64,000 nucleotides of DNA, taken from Fibrobacter sp. UWB16. GTDB taxonomy: Bacteria > Fibrobacterota > Fibrobacteria > Fibrobacterales > Fibrobacteraceae. The notes beneath the pieces were generated by a model, which did not search any database, was not told where the DNA came from, and was given only the letters and a program-made list of their open reading frames with translations. The stretch lies in contig NZ_OCMS01000005.1 in NCBI RefSeq assembly GCF_900215325.1, positions 62,001 to 126,000 of the forward strand, written 5' to 3'. The stretch's first letter is position 1. Every line of letters starts with the position of its first letter. The position numbers and the translations under genes were made by a program. Of this stretch, positions 45,247 to 53,639 are shown one piece after another.

Positions 45247-45963
45247 ATGTCTGAATCTAAAGTCCTTTGCAAACAAGTGATTGCCGGTGGCTGGAACTAC
45301 TCTCGAATCGTCAAGTGCGGCCAGAAAATCCGACTCACTGACATTGAAGGTGGTGCAAATGCCTCTTTGATGTGCTATAACGCTCACAATTTTACGGAAC
45401 GCTTTAACTTGGGCGATACCCTGAAAATCCAGCACATTTGCAGAATTGCAAAGAACTGCTGCCTTTATGGCGACATGGGCCGTATCTTGCTGAGCGTTGT
45501 CGAAGATACTGTGGGCTGGCACGATCCGCTTTGCGGCTGTACGCATGCCTCGCTGATCAAGGAACGCTTTGGCGAAAAGGATTATCAGAGCGCCCACAAC
45601 GATTTTTACCGCAATGGTTACGACTCTTTGCTTGTTGAAATTGGCAAGCACGGCATGACCAAGAGAGACTTTACGGAACTCGTCAACTTTTTCAGCAAGG
45701 TCGTGGTGACTTCTGACGGAAAAATGACTTTTGTAGAGAATAACTCTAAGCCGGGTGACTATGTGGAACTGCGTGCCGAGATGGATACTTTGATCGTTAT
45801 CGATACGGGTATGCATCCGCTGAATCCGAGCAAGGAATACTTGCGTAAGCCTGTGAAGGTTGAACTTATCACTTGCGATATCGCCGGTGCCGAAGATCCT
45901 TGCTTTACCTGGTGCCCGGAAAACGGTCGCGGCTTTATCAACACGGCAAACTACAACTTGTAA
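45247..45963 (+). CDS. DUF1989 urea carboxylase-associated protein 1 (carboxyguanidine deiminase subunit-like)
   Basis: 238 residues. DUF1989 proteins encoded beside such carboxylases include the two subunits of carboxyguanidine deiminase, which convert carboxyguanidine to allophanate. Shared family segments are KIRLTDIEGGANASLMCYN, RFNLGDTLKIQ, GDYVELRAEMDTLIVIDTGM and PLNPSKEY. Its metal-site loop (DTVGWHDPLCGC) is shorter and different from the DTCGxHDTLGSxCS of the next two genes, so it probably represents the second subunit type. RBS CAGGAG. Function by family and context. Confidence 0.85.
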   Translation: MSESKVLCKQVIAGGWNYSRIVKCGQKIRLTDIEGGANASLMCYNAHNFTERFNLGDTLKIQHICRIAKNCCLYGDMGRILLSVVEDTVGWHDPLCGCTHASLIKERFGEKDYQSAHNDFYRNGYDSLLVEIGKHGMTKRDFTELVNFFSKVVVTSDGKMTFVENNSKPGDYVELRAEMDTLIVIDTGMHPLNPSKEYLRKPVKVELITCDIAGAEDPCFTWCPENGRGFINTANYNL

Positions 45964-45973
45964 GAGGTCTATC

Positions 45974-46630
45974 ATGTTTACGAAGTATTTGGAAAGTACG
46001 CTCAAGGAAGAAGACGCTTGTTATGTTGAAGATGTGGCTGCCGGAAAGGGGTGGTTGCATTTGATTAAGAAAGGTCAGATTTTCCGCATTTTGGACCTTA
46101 AAGGGAACCAGGCTGTTGATACGCTGTTCATCAATGCGAACGACCCGTCGGAACGCTACAGTGTTCAGCAGACGGTGCAAAGACAAGCGAACTGCTTGGT
46201 CGGTGTTGGCACGAAGCTTTATTCCAACGATGATAACGCTATGCTTACGGTTGTTGCGGATACTTGTGGCGACCACGATACGCTTGGGAGTGCCTGCTCT
46301 TGCGAAAGTAATACTTGCCGTTATTCGCTCGACAAGCGTTATATGCATGCCTGCCGTGAATCGTTTTTGAAGGTGTTGCTCGAAACACCGAATCTGGATA
46401 AGCGCGATCAGGTGAACAACTTGAACTTTTTCATGTATGTTCCGTTTGACGAAAAGGGAAACCTCAACTTTGCTGATGGTATTTCTTCGCCGGGAAAGTA
46501 TGTGGAAATGCGTGCCGAAATGGATGTGCTCGCGGTTGTGAGCAACTGCCCGCAGCTGAACAACCCCTGCAACGCTTACGATCCGACGCCGGTAAGGATG
46601 ATTATTTGGGATTCAAAGGAGTCCGTATGA
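45974..46630 (+). CDS. DUF1989 urea carboxylase-associated protein 2 (carboxyguanidine deiminase subunit-like)
   Basis: 218 residues from the ATG at 45974 (AGAGG upstream). It has GQIFRILDLKGNQAVDTLFI, NANDPSERYS, the metal-loop motif ADTCGDHDTLGSACS, KRDQVNNLNFFMYV and SPGKYVEMRAEMDVLAVVSN. It is close in sequence to the following gene, whose start codon overlaps its stop (ATGA). Probable partner of the 45247 product in deiminating a carboxylated guanidino compound. Confidence 0.87.
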   Translation: MFTKYLESTLKEEDACYVEDVAAGKGWLHLIKKGQIFRILDLKGNQAVDTLFINANDPSERYSVQQTVQRQANCLVGVGTKLYSNDDNAMLTVVADTCGDHDTLGSACSCESNTCRYSLDKRYMHACRESFLKVLLETPNLDKRDQVNNLNFFMYVPFDEKGNLNFADGISSPGKYVEMRAEMDVLAVVSNCPQLNNPCNAYDPTPVRMIIWDSKESV

Positions 46631-47268
46631 ATTCGAAGCTTCTTGAAAGCCCGCGTTGCGTAGAAGATGCGGTATCGGATGTGACCGTCCTTGCCGGGGA
46701 CGGTTACATGCTGCCCCTCAAAAAGGGACAGATCCTCCGCTTGGTTGACGTAGAAGGCAATCAGTCTGGCGATGTGCAGATTTATAACGCGAATGACCCG
46801 ACAGAACGCTACAATGCGAACAACACCATTACGGCTCAGGCGAATACGATGATTGAGCTTGGTACGGTTATCCGTAGCAACTGCGGAAACGCTATGCTTA
46901 CAGTGATTGCGGATACTTGCGGAGAACACGATACGCTTGGAAGCGGATGCTCTGCGGAAGGTAATGTTGTGCGTTATACGAATAAGACTCGTTATATGCA
47001 CAGCTGTCGTGATACTTTTGTGCGTACGCTTGAAAACTATGGCTTGAGCAAGCGCGATCAGACTTGCAACTTGAACTTTTTCACGAAGGTCATCTTGGAT
47101 GACAAGGGACGCCTTGAATTTGCCGATGGTATTTCGGGCCCCGGAAAATACATTGAACTTCGCGCCGATATGGATGTTCTGTTCTTGCTTTCGGATTGCT
47201 CGCAGTTGAACAATCCTTGTAACGATTACAATCCGACTCCAATTCGACTTTTGGTTTTTGACAAATAA
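46627..47268 (+). CDS. DUF1989 urea carboxylase-associated protein, third copy
   Basis: 213 residues from the ATG at 46627, overlapping the previous stop by 4 bases, with AAGGAG upstream. It parallels its neighbour throughout: GQILRLVDVEGNQSGDVQIY, NANDPTERYN, ADTCGEHDTLGSGCS, KRDQTCNLNFFTKV, GPGKYIELRADMDVLF. A tandem duplication followed by divergence is the simplest origin. Known guanidine loci usually have two DUF1989 genes, so the third may widen substrate range or form an alternative complex. Confidence 0.87.
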   Translation: MNSKLLESPRCVEDAVSDVTVLAGDGYMLPLKKGQILRLVDVEGNQSGDVQIYNANDPTERYNANNTITAQANTMIELGTVIRSNCGNAMLTVIADTCGEHDTLGSGCSAEGNVVRYTNKTRYMHSCRDTFVRTLENYGLSKRDQTCNLNFFTKVILDDKGRLEFADGISGPGKYIELRADMDVLFLLSDCSQLNNPCNDYNPTPIRLLVFDK

Positions 47269-47282
47269 TTTGGGATACCGCT

Positions 47283-48113
47283 ATGGACAACTACGTTTAT
47301 CGAAACTTCACTAGGGAATCGCTTGGTAAAGCCTACGACAACACCAGTGCTGTTAAGAATAGTTCTGAAATTTTGGAAGGCTTCAATGCTCGTAGCGCAG
47401 AAATTTCAAAGCAGTTCCAGGATACCATGAATTTGCATTATGGCATGGATTCTAGGGAACGTATCGATTACTTTAGTTGTGGTAAGAAAGATGCTCCGCT
47501 TTTTATCTTTATTCATGGCGGGTATTGGCAAATGCGCTGCAAGGATACTTTCCGCTTTTTAGCGAAGGGGCCTATTGCTCAAGGATTCGATGTGGCTAGT
47601 GTCGGATACCCGCTTGCTCCGAGCGCAAGTATTGGTGAGATTGTTGCCAGTATCCGTAATGCCCTCTATTTTTTGCGCTGTCATAGTGATGTCCTTGGCT
47701 TTGACAATTCTCGTATTTATGTGTCGGGCTGGTCGGCTGGGGCTCATCTTGCCGTAAGCGTACTTGATGAACCCGGCGTATGCGGGGCGCTTGCCATCAG
47801 CGGTATTTATGACTTGAAACCTATTTCGCAATGCTTTTTGAACGATAAACTTCAGCTTACCGAGAATGAGATTCTCTTGTACAGTCCGCTCCGTAGGCCG
47901 TTTGTCAAAAAGCCGATTGCCGTAGTTGTTGGTGCAAATGAACTTCCGGAACTTCGTAGGCAAAGTGCCGAATTTGCGATGCACCGCGCCGAAGAAGATA
48001 TTCCTGGTTCGTTCAATTTGCTTTCGAACCATAACCATTTTACGATCCTCGAGGAACTTGAAAATCCCGAAGGATCCCTGACGCAACTTCTTGTACAATT
48101 GATTAAATACTAA
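47283..48113 (+). CDS. Alpha/beta hydrolase, kynurenine-formamidase-like
   Basis: 276 residues. The oxyanion-hole motif FIHGGYWQ matches the HGGxW signature of arylformamidases and related esterases. The nucleophile elbow is VSGWSAGAHLA (GxSxG form GWSAG). The catalytic Asp/His region lies near VVVGANELPE and SNHNHFTILEEL. It lies between the DUF1989 genes and the carboxylase, with short spacings, so it is part of the operon. It is not a standard member of guanidine or urea carboxylase clusters. It may hydrolyse an amide or formamide-type intermediate or a substituted substrate; the exact reaction is unknown. Confidence 0.8.
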   Translation: MDNYVYRNFTRESLGKAYDNTSAVKNSSEILEGFNARSAEISKQFQDTMNLHYGMDSRERIDYFSCGKKDAPLFIFIHGGYWQMRCKDTFRFLAKGPIAQGFDVASVGYPLAPSASIGEIVASIRNALYFLRCHSDVLGFDNSRIYVSGWSAGAHLAVSVLDEPGVCGALAISGIYDLKPISQCFLNDKLQLTENEILLYSPLRRPFVKKPIAVVVGANELPELRRQSAEFAMHRAEEDIPGSFNLLSNHNHFTILEELENPEGSLTQLLVQLIKY

Positions 48114-48124
48114 AGGAGATAGCC

Positions 48125-51100
48125 ATGTTCAACAAAGTGCTTGTAGCAAACCGTGGCGAAATCGCTTGTCGCATTATTCGTACCCTGAAAGAGATGGGAG
48201 TAAAATCTGTTGCCGTTTATTCTGATCCGGATGAAACCGCAGCTCATGTATTGATGGCTGATGAAGCTGTTCGTATTGGCCCTGCTCCTGCCAAGGACAG
48301 TTACCTCAATGTCCCGGCCATTTTGGAAGCCATTAAGTCGACTGGTGCCGAAGCGGTCCACCCTGGTTACGGTTTCTTGAGCGAAAACGCAGATTTTGCA
48401 AAGACTCTAGAAGATAATGGAATTGCTTTTATCGGGCCGACTCCGAAGCACCTCATTGAATTTGGCCTGAAACACCGTAGCAAGGAACTTGCACAGGAAT
48501 TTGATGTTCCGCTTGTTCCCGGTTCAGGTCTTTTGGAAAGCTTGGATGATGCTATTGCGCATTCCAAGGAAATCGGCTATCCGGTAATGCTCAAGAGTAC
48601 CGCAGGCGGTGGTGGTATTGGCATGAGCATTTGCCACAGCGAAAAGGAACTCGTTGAAAGCTTTGACCGCATCAAGAGACTGAGTGAAAACAACTTCAAG
48701 AATGCGGGCCTCTTTGTCGAAAAGTATGTAGAACGTGGTCGTCATGTCGAAGTACAGGTCTTTGGCGATGGCGAAGGGAATGCTGTTGTGCTTGGTGAAC
48801 GTGATTGCTCTGTGCAACGCCGTAACCAGAAGGTCATTGAAGAAACGCCTGCGCCTTGCTTGCCCGAAAAGACTCGCGAAGCGCTGCATGAGGCTGCTTT
48901 GCGACTTGCGCAGGGTGTTGCTTACCGTTCTGCCGGTACGGTCGAATTTATATACGACGCACCGAGCGACCGATTCTATTTCCTCGAAGTCAATACGCGT
49001 TTGCAAGTTGAACACGGTGTCACCGAAACGGTTTATGATGTTGATTTGGTGCGCTGGATGATTGAACTTGCGGCTGGAAATCGTCCCTTTGAAATTGGCG
49101 CAAAGTTTGTGCCGCATGGGCATGCCATGGAATTCCGCGTTTACGCCGAAGATCCGGGAAAGAATTTCCGCCCGAGCAGTGGTCTTTTGACGGAAGTAAA
49201 CTTCCCGGAAGGCATCCGCGTTGATACATGGGTTTCTCGTGGCACGGAGGTCAGCGCATTTTACGATCCGCTTTTGGCAAAGGTCATTGTCGCGGGCAGT
49301 GACCGTGAAGATAATATCGAAAAGGCAAAGAAGGCTCTCGCCGAAGTCAAACTTTATGGCTTTGAAACGAACATCAAGCTTTTGCGCGATGTGCTTGAAA
49401 TGCCGGATTTTGTATCGGGAAAGGTTTCGACTTGGATCTTGAACGATTACAAATATCGTGACAGGATTTTTGAAGTTCTCGCTCCGGGCTTGCAGACGAC
49501 AATTCAGGATTATCCGGGTCGCTTAAAGTATTGGGATGTGGGCATTCCTCCTAGCGGTCCTATGGATAATTACAGCTTTAGGCTTGCGAACAAGATTGTC
49601 GGTAATGCCGAAAATGCGGCGGGAATCGAAATGACTCATTCGGGATGTACGCTTGCGTTCCATACGGATGCCGTGATTGCATTTACGGGTGGTGATTTCC
49701 CGGCGACTGTAAACAATATGCCGTGCCTGAAGAATACGCCTGTCGAAGTTCACGATGGGGATGTTCTCAAGTTCGGAGTTTCTAAGGCTGGACAACGCTG
49801 CTATTTGGCGATTCGCGGTGGTATTGATGTTCCTGATTATTTAGGTAGTAAGTCGACATTTACACTGGGCGGCTTTGGTGGCCACGGTGGACGTGCTTTG
49901 ACTGCAGGAGATATCCTCCACATTGGAAACGATGCTTCTGGTGAAACGGTTATTCCGGCGGCAACGGCGCTTCCGTCGATTGGGACCGAATGGGAAATTG
50001 GTGTGATGTATGGCCCGCATGGCGCTCCGGATTACTTGACTGCCGAAGACATTCAAGAATTCTTTGCAGCAACGTGGGAAGTGCATTACAACTCTTCTAG
50101 AACGGGTATTCGCTTGATCGGTCCGCAGCCCAAGTGGGCAAGACCCGATGGTGGCGAAGCGGGACTCCATCCCTCGAATTTGCACGATAATGCGTATGCC
50201 GTAGGAACTGTGGACTTTACGGGTGATATGCCGATTATCTTGGGCGTTGATGGCCCGAGCCTTGGTGGTTTTGCTTGCCCGGTGACGATTGTTTCTGCAG
50301 AACTATGGAAAATGGGACAGTTGCGCAGTGGCGACAAGGTTCGCTTTATTCCGCTTTCTGTAGAAGATGCTGAAAAGATTCGAATTGCACGCGAAGAAAT
50401 GCTTGCTGCTCCAGATAAGGTATCGAAACCGGTTCCGGCGCTTGTCTCCGCTCCAGTAACGTCTCCAATTATTTCGGAATACAACACTGATTCTGAAATG
50501 GAACATATTGTTGTTCGTGCCGACGGCGATGATAACGTGCTTGTCGAATTTGGCCCGGCGATTATCGATTTGCGTCTCCGCTTTACGGCTCACGCATGGA
50601 TGCTCGCTGTTAAGGAACGTTTTGCGGATGTCCTCATTGATGTTACTCCGGGTATTCGCTCTATACAAATTCACTACGATATCAAAAAGATTCGTCAGAA
50701 GGATGTTTTGGAACGCCTCTGGGATTTGGCAGAACACCTGAGAAAGAACAAGCTGACGAAGGTCCCGACAAGAACCATTTATCTCCCGCTTTCGTGGGAT
50801 GACCCGCAGACTCGTGTTGCCATCGAAAAGTATGTGACGACGGTTAGACCGGGCGCTCCTTGGTGCTGCCCCAACAATATTGAATTCATTCGCCGAGTCA
50901 ATGGCCTTGATTCCATTGATGATGTCAAGCGGATTGTGTTTGATGCGGACTATCTCGTGATGGGTCTTGGGGATGTTTACCTTGGTGCTCCTGTGGCAAC
51001 TCCGCTCGATCCGAGGCATCGTCTGGTTACGACCAAGTACAACCCGGCTCGTACATGGACGCCTGAAAATGCGGTGGGCATTGGTGGCGCTTACATGTGC

Positions 51101-51715
51101 GTTTATGGAATGGAAGGTCCGGGCGGTTATCAATTTGTCGGCCGTACGGTGCAAATGTGGAACCGCTTTAAAAAGACGAGTGATTTCCCGTTGCCGTATC
51201 TGTTGCGGTTCTTCGACCAGATTCGCTATTATGAAGTGAATGCGGATACGCTTTTGCAAATGCGAAAGGACTTTATCGCAGGCAAATTCCATGTCACTGT
51301 AGAGAACAGTTCCTTCGATATCGAGGAATACGAAAAGTTCTTGAAGGACAATGCGACATCTATTTCTGCATTCGAAGAAAAGCGAACCAAGGCTTTCGAA
51401 GAAGAAAAGGAACGCTGGATTGCAAATGGCCAGTTCACATTTGAAAGTCACAGCGCAGAGTCTGCTCCTGAAGCCGAAATTACGCTAGCCGAAGGAGAAG
51501 ATGGCGTTTACAGCCCTGTTGCTGGCTCTCTTTGGAAGCTGATTGTCGCAAAGCCGGGAACATCGGTAAAGGAAGGTGATACTCTCGCCATCATTGAAAG
51601 TATGAAGACCGAAATTCCTGTGATTGCAACATGCGGAGGCATTGTGTCGCAGATTTTTGTGAAGGAATCCTCTGAAGTTAGAGCTGGGCAGTGCCTAGCA
51701 TCCGTGAAATCATAA
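48125..51715 (+). CDS. Biotin-dependent urea/guanidine carboxylase
   Basis: 1,196 residues, the full length of bacterial urea-carboxylase-type enzymes. The biotin carboxylase (about 1-450) has KVLVANRGEIACRIIRT, MLKSTAGGGGIGMS (ATP-grasp loop) and EVNTRLQVEHGVTE. A carboxyltransferase related to KipA/KipI follows: LQTTIQDYPGRLKYWDVGIP, GPMDNYSFRLAN and GGIDVPDYLGS, and after about 785 an AHS1-like part with VEFGPAIIDLRLRF. A C-terminal biotin carrier carries ESMKTEI (Lys1161 biotinylated). Uses ATP and bicarbonate. The DUF1989 genes make guanidine the more likely substrate than urea, since many such enzymes are guanidine carboxylases; not proven here. RBS AAAGGAGA. Confidence 0.92.
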   Translation: MFNKVLVANRGEIACRIIRTLKEMGVKSVAVYSDPDETAAHVLMADEAVRIGPAPAKDSYLNVPAILEAIKSTGAEAVHPGYGFLSENADFAKTLEDNGIAFIGPTPKHLIEFGLKHRSKELAQEFDVPLVPGSGLLESLDDAIAHSKEIGYPVMLKSTAGGGGIGMSICHSEKELVESFDRIKRLSENNFKNAGLFVEKYVERGRHVEVQVFGDGEGNAVVLGERDCSVQRRNQKVIEETPAPCLPEKTREALHEAALRLAQGVAYRSAGTVEFIYDAPSDRFYFLEVNTRLQVEHGVTETVYDVDLVRWMIELAAGNRPFEIGAKFVPHGHAMEFRVYAEDPGKNFRPSSGLLTEVNFPEGIRVDTWVSRGTEVSAFYDPLLAKVIVAGSDREDNIEKAKKALAEVKLYGFETNIKLLRDVLEMPDFVSGKVSTWILNDYKYRDRIFEVLAPGLQTTIQDYPGRLKYWDVGIPPSGPMDNYSFRLANKIVGNAENAAGIEMTHSGCTLAFHTDAVIAFTGGDFPATVNNMPCLKNTPVEVHDGDVLKFGVSKAGQRCYLAIRGGIDVPDYLGSKSTFTLGGFGGHGGRALTAGDILHIGNDASGETVIPAATALPSIGTEWEIGVMYGPHGAPDYLTAEDIQEFFAATWEVHYNSSRTGIRLIGPQPKWARPDGGEAGLHPSNLHDNAYAVGTVDFTGDMPIILGVDGPSLGGFACPVTIVSAELWKMGQLRSGDKVRFIPLSVEDAEKIRIAREEMLAAPDKVSKPVPALVSAPVTSPIISEYNTDSEMEHIVVRADGDDNVLVEFGPAIIDLRLRFTAHAWMLAVKERFADVLIDVTPGIRSIQIHYDIKKIRQKDVLERLWDLAEHLRKNKLTKVPTRTIYLPLSWDDPQTRVAIEKYVTTVRPGAPWCCPNNIEFIRRVNGLDSIDDVKRIVFDADYLVMGLGDVYLGAPVATPLDPRHRLVTTKYNPARTWTPENAVGIGGAYMCVYGMEGPGGYQFVGRTVQMWNRFKKTSDFPLPYLLRFFDQIRYYEVNADTLLQMRKDFIAGKFHVTVENSSFDIEEYEKFLKDNATSISAFEEKRTKAFEEEKERWIANGQFTFESHSAESAPEAEITLAEGEDGVYSPVAGSLWKLIVAKPGTSVKEGDTLAIIESMKTEIPVIATCGGIVSQIFVKESSEVRAGQCLASVKS

Positions 51716-51738
51716 AAACAAACTCCTAATTCACGATC

Positions 51739-51772
51739 AAGCCTTTGCATTATTCCCTAATGCAGAGGCTTT
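51739..51772. terminator. Bidirectional terminator overlapping the acyltransferase 3' end
   Basis: AAGCCTTTGCATTA / TAATGCAGAGGCTT with one mismatch, flanked by A- and T-rich ends. It ends the carboxylase operon, and its right arm encodes the last codons of the convergent acyltransferase gene. Confidence 0.8.
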
Positions 51773-52901
51773 CTTTTACGCTGATTTTTTCTTTGCCGAG
51801 TAGGCGGTGGAGTTTGCATCGGAAAAGCGGAATGGCGGCGATGGTGCCCGACGCGACAATCGGGATGGCGATGTAGGCGATTCCCGGTTGGTTGATTTGC
51901 GGTCTGAAAAAGAGTCGCAATATCAGGACAATCCACCAGTGAACTGCAAGAATTACGAGCGCATTGCGGGAAATATTGCGGAGGATTCCCTTGAAAATGC
52001 GGATGGGGGCAATGTTTGGAATCTTGCTCGCAAGCAGGAACGTGGCGATAAGGCCGATAATGCCTGTGATGGAACTTGCGACAAATTTCGGGAGGCTCTT
52101 GCCCAAATCGTTATTCATGATGCTGAAATTCGGGCTCGGCGATTCCAAAAATCCGTAGGCGACAAAACTTGCAATTCCGATGGCGACAACGATAGCTGTG
52201 TTTTTTGCGGCGTGAGCGGCGCTCGCAGAAATGGCGTTGTGGATTTTTTTGATGGGTTCCTTGCAAAGATATCCGCAGCCGAAGAAGAATAAAATCGTGA
52301 GGTCGCGTTCAATGCCTAGCGGCAAGTGAATGTGATTCTCGTTCAGGAGCCAACCGCCAAGGAGCCCTTCTATTGCCATAACGGCGAAAAACAGTTTGGG
52401 GTTGACTTGCTTTTTGGACATCTCATGAAGCAGGTAAAATAGCAAGCTGACGGAATAAAGAGTGAACACAAACCACAGCGGGCCCGCTCCGACCGAGGAC
52501 TTCCCGGCGATGAAAATTTTAGCAATGTTCCAATAGATGTATTGCCATGTGTTGTTGATGTCGGGAATGGTATTCACGACCATCATTGTGGGGGCTTTTG
52601 GGTAGAGCGCGAAGTTGTAAACGACCGGGTCAATGGCTAAAAATAGGAACGAAAGGTAAAGGTAGGGTACTAACAGAACGCGCGTTTTATGGGTAAAGTA
52701 ACTTTTGAAATTGGTAAAGCGTTTTGTGCTAAAAAGAAATCCCGAAATAAAGAAAAATGCCGACATGCGCAGTGCGCTTAAATGCCACATTCCAAGGTGC
52801 GCGTTCGGGAAATTCTGCTCAATGTGGAACAGGCAAACGAGCAAAAGAACGAATCCCTTGAATTCGTCAATCCACCCGATTCTTACCTGCCCGTTGTTCA
52901 T
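51750..52901 (-). CDS. Acyltransferase 3 family membrane protein
   Basis: 383 residues with about ten hydrophobic helices. The N-terminus IGWIDEFKGFVLLLVCLFHI has the acyltransferase-3 (OafA/NodX-like) helix pattern with the catalytic-type histidine in FHI. RMSAFFFISGFLFS is the second conserved block. Such proteins O-acetylate surface polysaccharides or peptidoglycan. The substrate is unknown; the EPS genes at 9.8-14.5 kb are too far to link. Its last codons lie in a terminator hairpin. The start has no strong ribosome-binding site, but the N-terminus fits. Confidence 0.8.
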   Translation of the reverse strand: MNNGQVRIGWIDEFKGFVLLLVCLFHIEQNFPNAHLGMWHLSALRMSAFFFISGFLFSTKRFTNFKSYFTHKTRVLLVPYLYLSFLFLAIDPVVYNFALYPKAPTMMVVNTIPDINNTWQYIYWNIAKIFIAGKSSVGAGPLWFVFTLYSVSLLFYLLHEMSKKQVNPKLFFAVMAIEGLLGGWLLNENHIHLPLGIERDLTILFFFGCGYLCKEPIKKIHNAISASAAHAAKNTAIVVAIGIASFVAYGFLESPSPNFSIMNNDLGKSLPKFVASSITGIIGLIATFLLASKIPNIAPIRIFKGILRNISRNALVILAVHWWIVLILRLFFRPQINQPGIAYIAIPIVASGTIAAIPLFRCKLHRLLGKEKISVKESLCIRE

Positions 52902-52914
52902 TTGTTACTTCACT

Positions 52915-52963
52915 GTCATTCCCGTCCCGGAACAAGTCCGGGATGACTATCGGGAATCACCTT
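52915..52963. repeat. Short palindromic intergenic repeat (GTCATTCCCG type)
   Basis: TCCCGG...CCGGGA hairpin with outer TTCCCG/CGGGAA pairing. It fills the gap between the MBL-fold and acyltransferase genes. Related to 14600-14626 and 59988-60026. Confidence 0.65.
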
Positions 52964-52973
52964 CTGGCTTAAA

Positions 52974-53630
52974 TTAGTACCATCCCTTTTCGTTGCCAAT
53001 GGTTGTGCTTGGTCCGTGGCCGGGAAATACGATGGTTTCTGCCGGGAGCGTAAGGAGCTTCGACTTGATGCCGCTCACGAGGGCGAATTCGTCACCGCCG
53101 TAGAGGTCGCTGCGACCGCGGCTTCCCGCGAAAATGATGTCGCCCGGGAAAAGGAGTGGTGGGACGTTATCTTGTCCGTTGACTTTGCCCGGATTTTCGC
53201 AGAAGAAGGCGAGACCGCCCGGGGAATGCCCAGCGACGTGAATCACTTGCAGACGGATTTCTGCAATTTCGACGATGTCGCCATCGCTCAGATAATTGCC
53301 CAACGCGGGGGCTAAATCGTTGCACGGGAGGCCGAACATTTGGCTCTGTTCTTTTTGCGCATCGAGAAGGAAAGTGTCGTCTTTGTGCGCTTCGGCCTTG
53401 ATGCCAAAAGTGCGCTCTGCAAATGCGTTCCCGAGAACATGATCCAAGTGCAAATGCGTATTCAAAACGCGTACGACTTTGAGATTTTCACTCTTGAGGT
53501 AATCGGTGAGTGCCGCTTGTTCGCGGGCATTGCTCACGCTTGGGTCAATTAAAATGGCTTCGCCCTTGCTGTTGCTCAGGATGTAGCAGTTCACTCCGAA
53601 CGGATTGAATACAAATTGCTTTATTTCCAT
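52974..53630 (-). CDS. Metallo-beta-lactamase-fold hydrolase (glyoxalase II-like)
   Basis: 218 residues. The metal-binding motif is NTHLHLDHVLGN (HxHxDH), with the second-site His in VIHVAGHSPGG and the third in FPGHGPSTTIGNE. SDLYGGDEF-type residues and the short length fit the glyoxalase II-like YcbL group of thiolesterases. VNCYILSNSKGEAILIDPS is typical of the N-terminal strands. Cytosolic; probably hydrolyses a glutathione- or CoA-like thioester, but the substrate is unknown. It lies 9 bases downstream of the MFS gene and could be cotranscribed with cysS and that transporter. Confidence 0.87.
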   Translation of the reverse strand: MEIKQFVFNPFGVNCYILSNSKGEAILIDPSVSNAREQAALTDYLKSENLKVVRVLNTHLHLDHVLGNAFAERTFGIKAEAHKDDTFLLDAQKEQSQMFGLPCNDLAPALGNYLSDGDIVEIAEIRLQVIHVAGHSPGGLAFFCENPGKVNGQDNVPPLLFPGDIIFAGSRGRSDLYGGDEFALVSGIKSKLLTLPAETIVFPGHGPSTTIGNEKGWY

Positions 53631-53639
53631 AATAAACCC

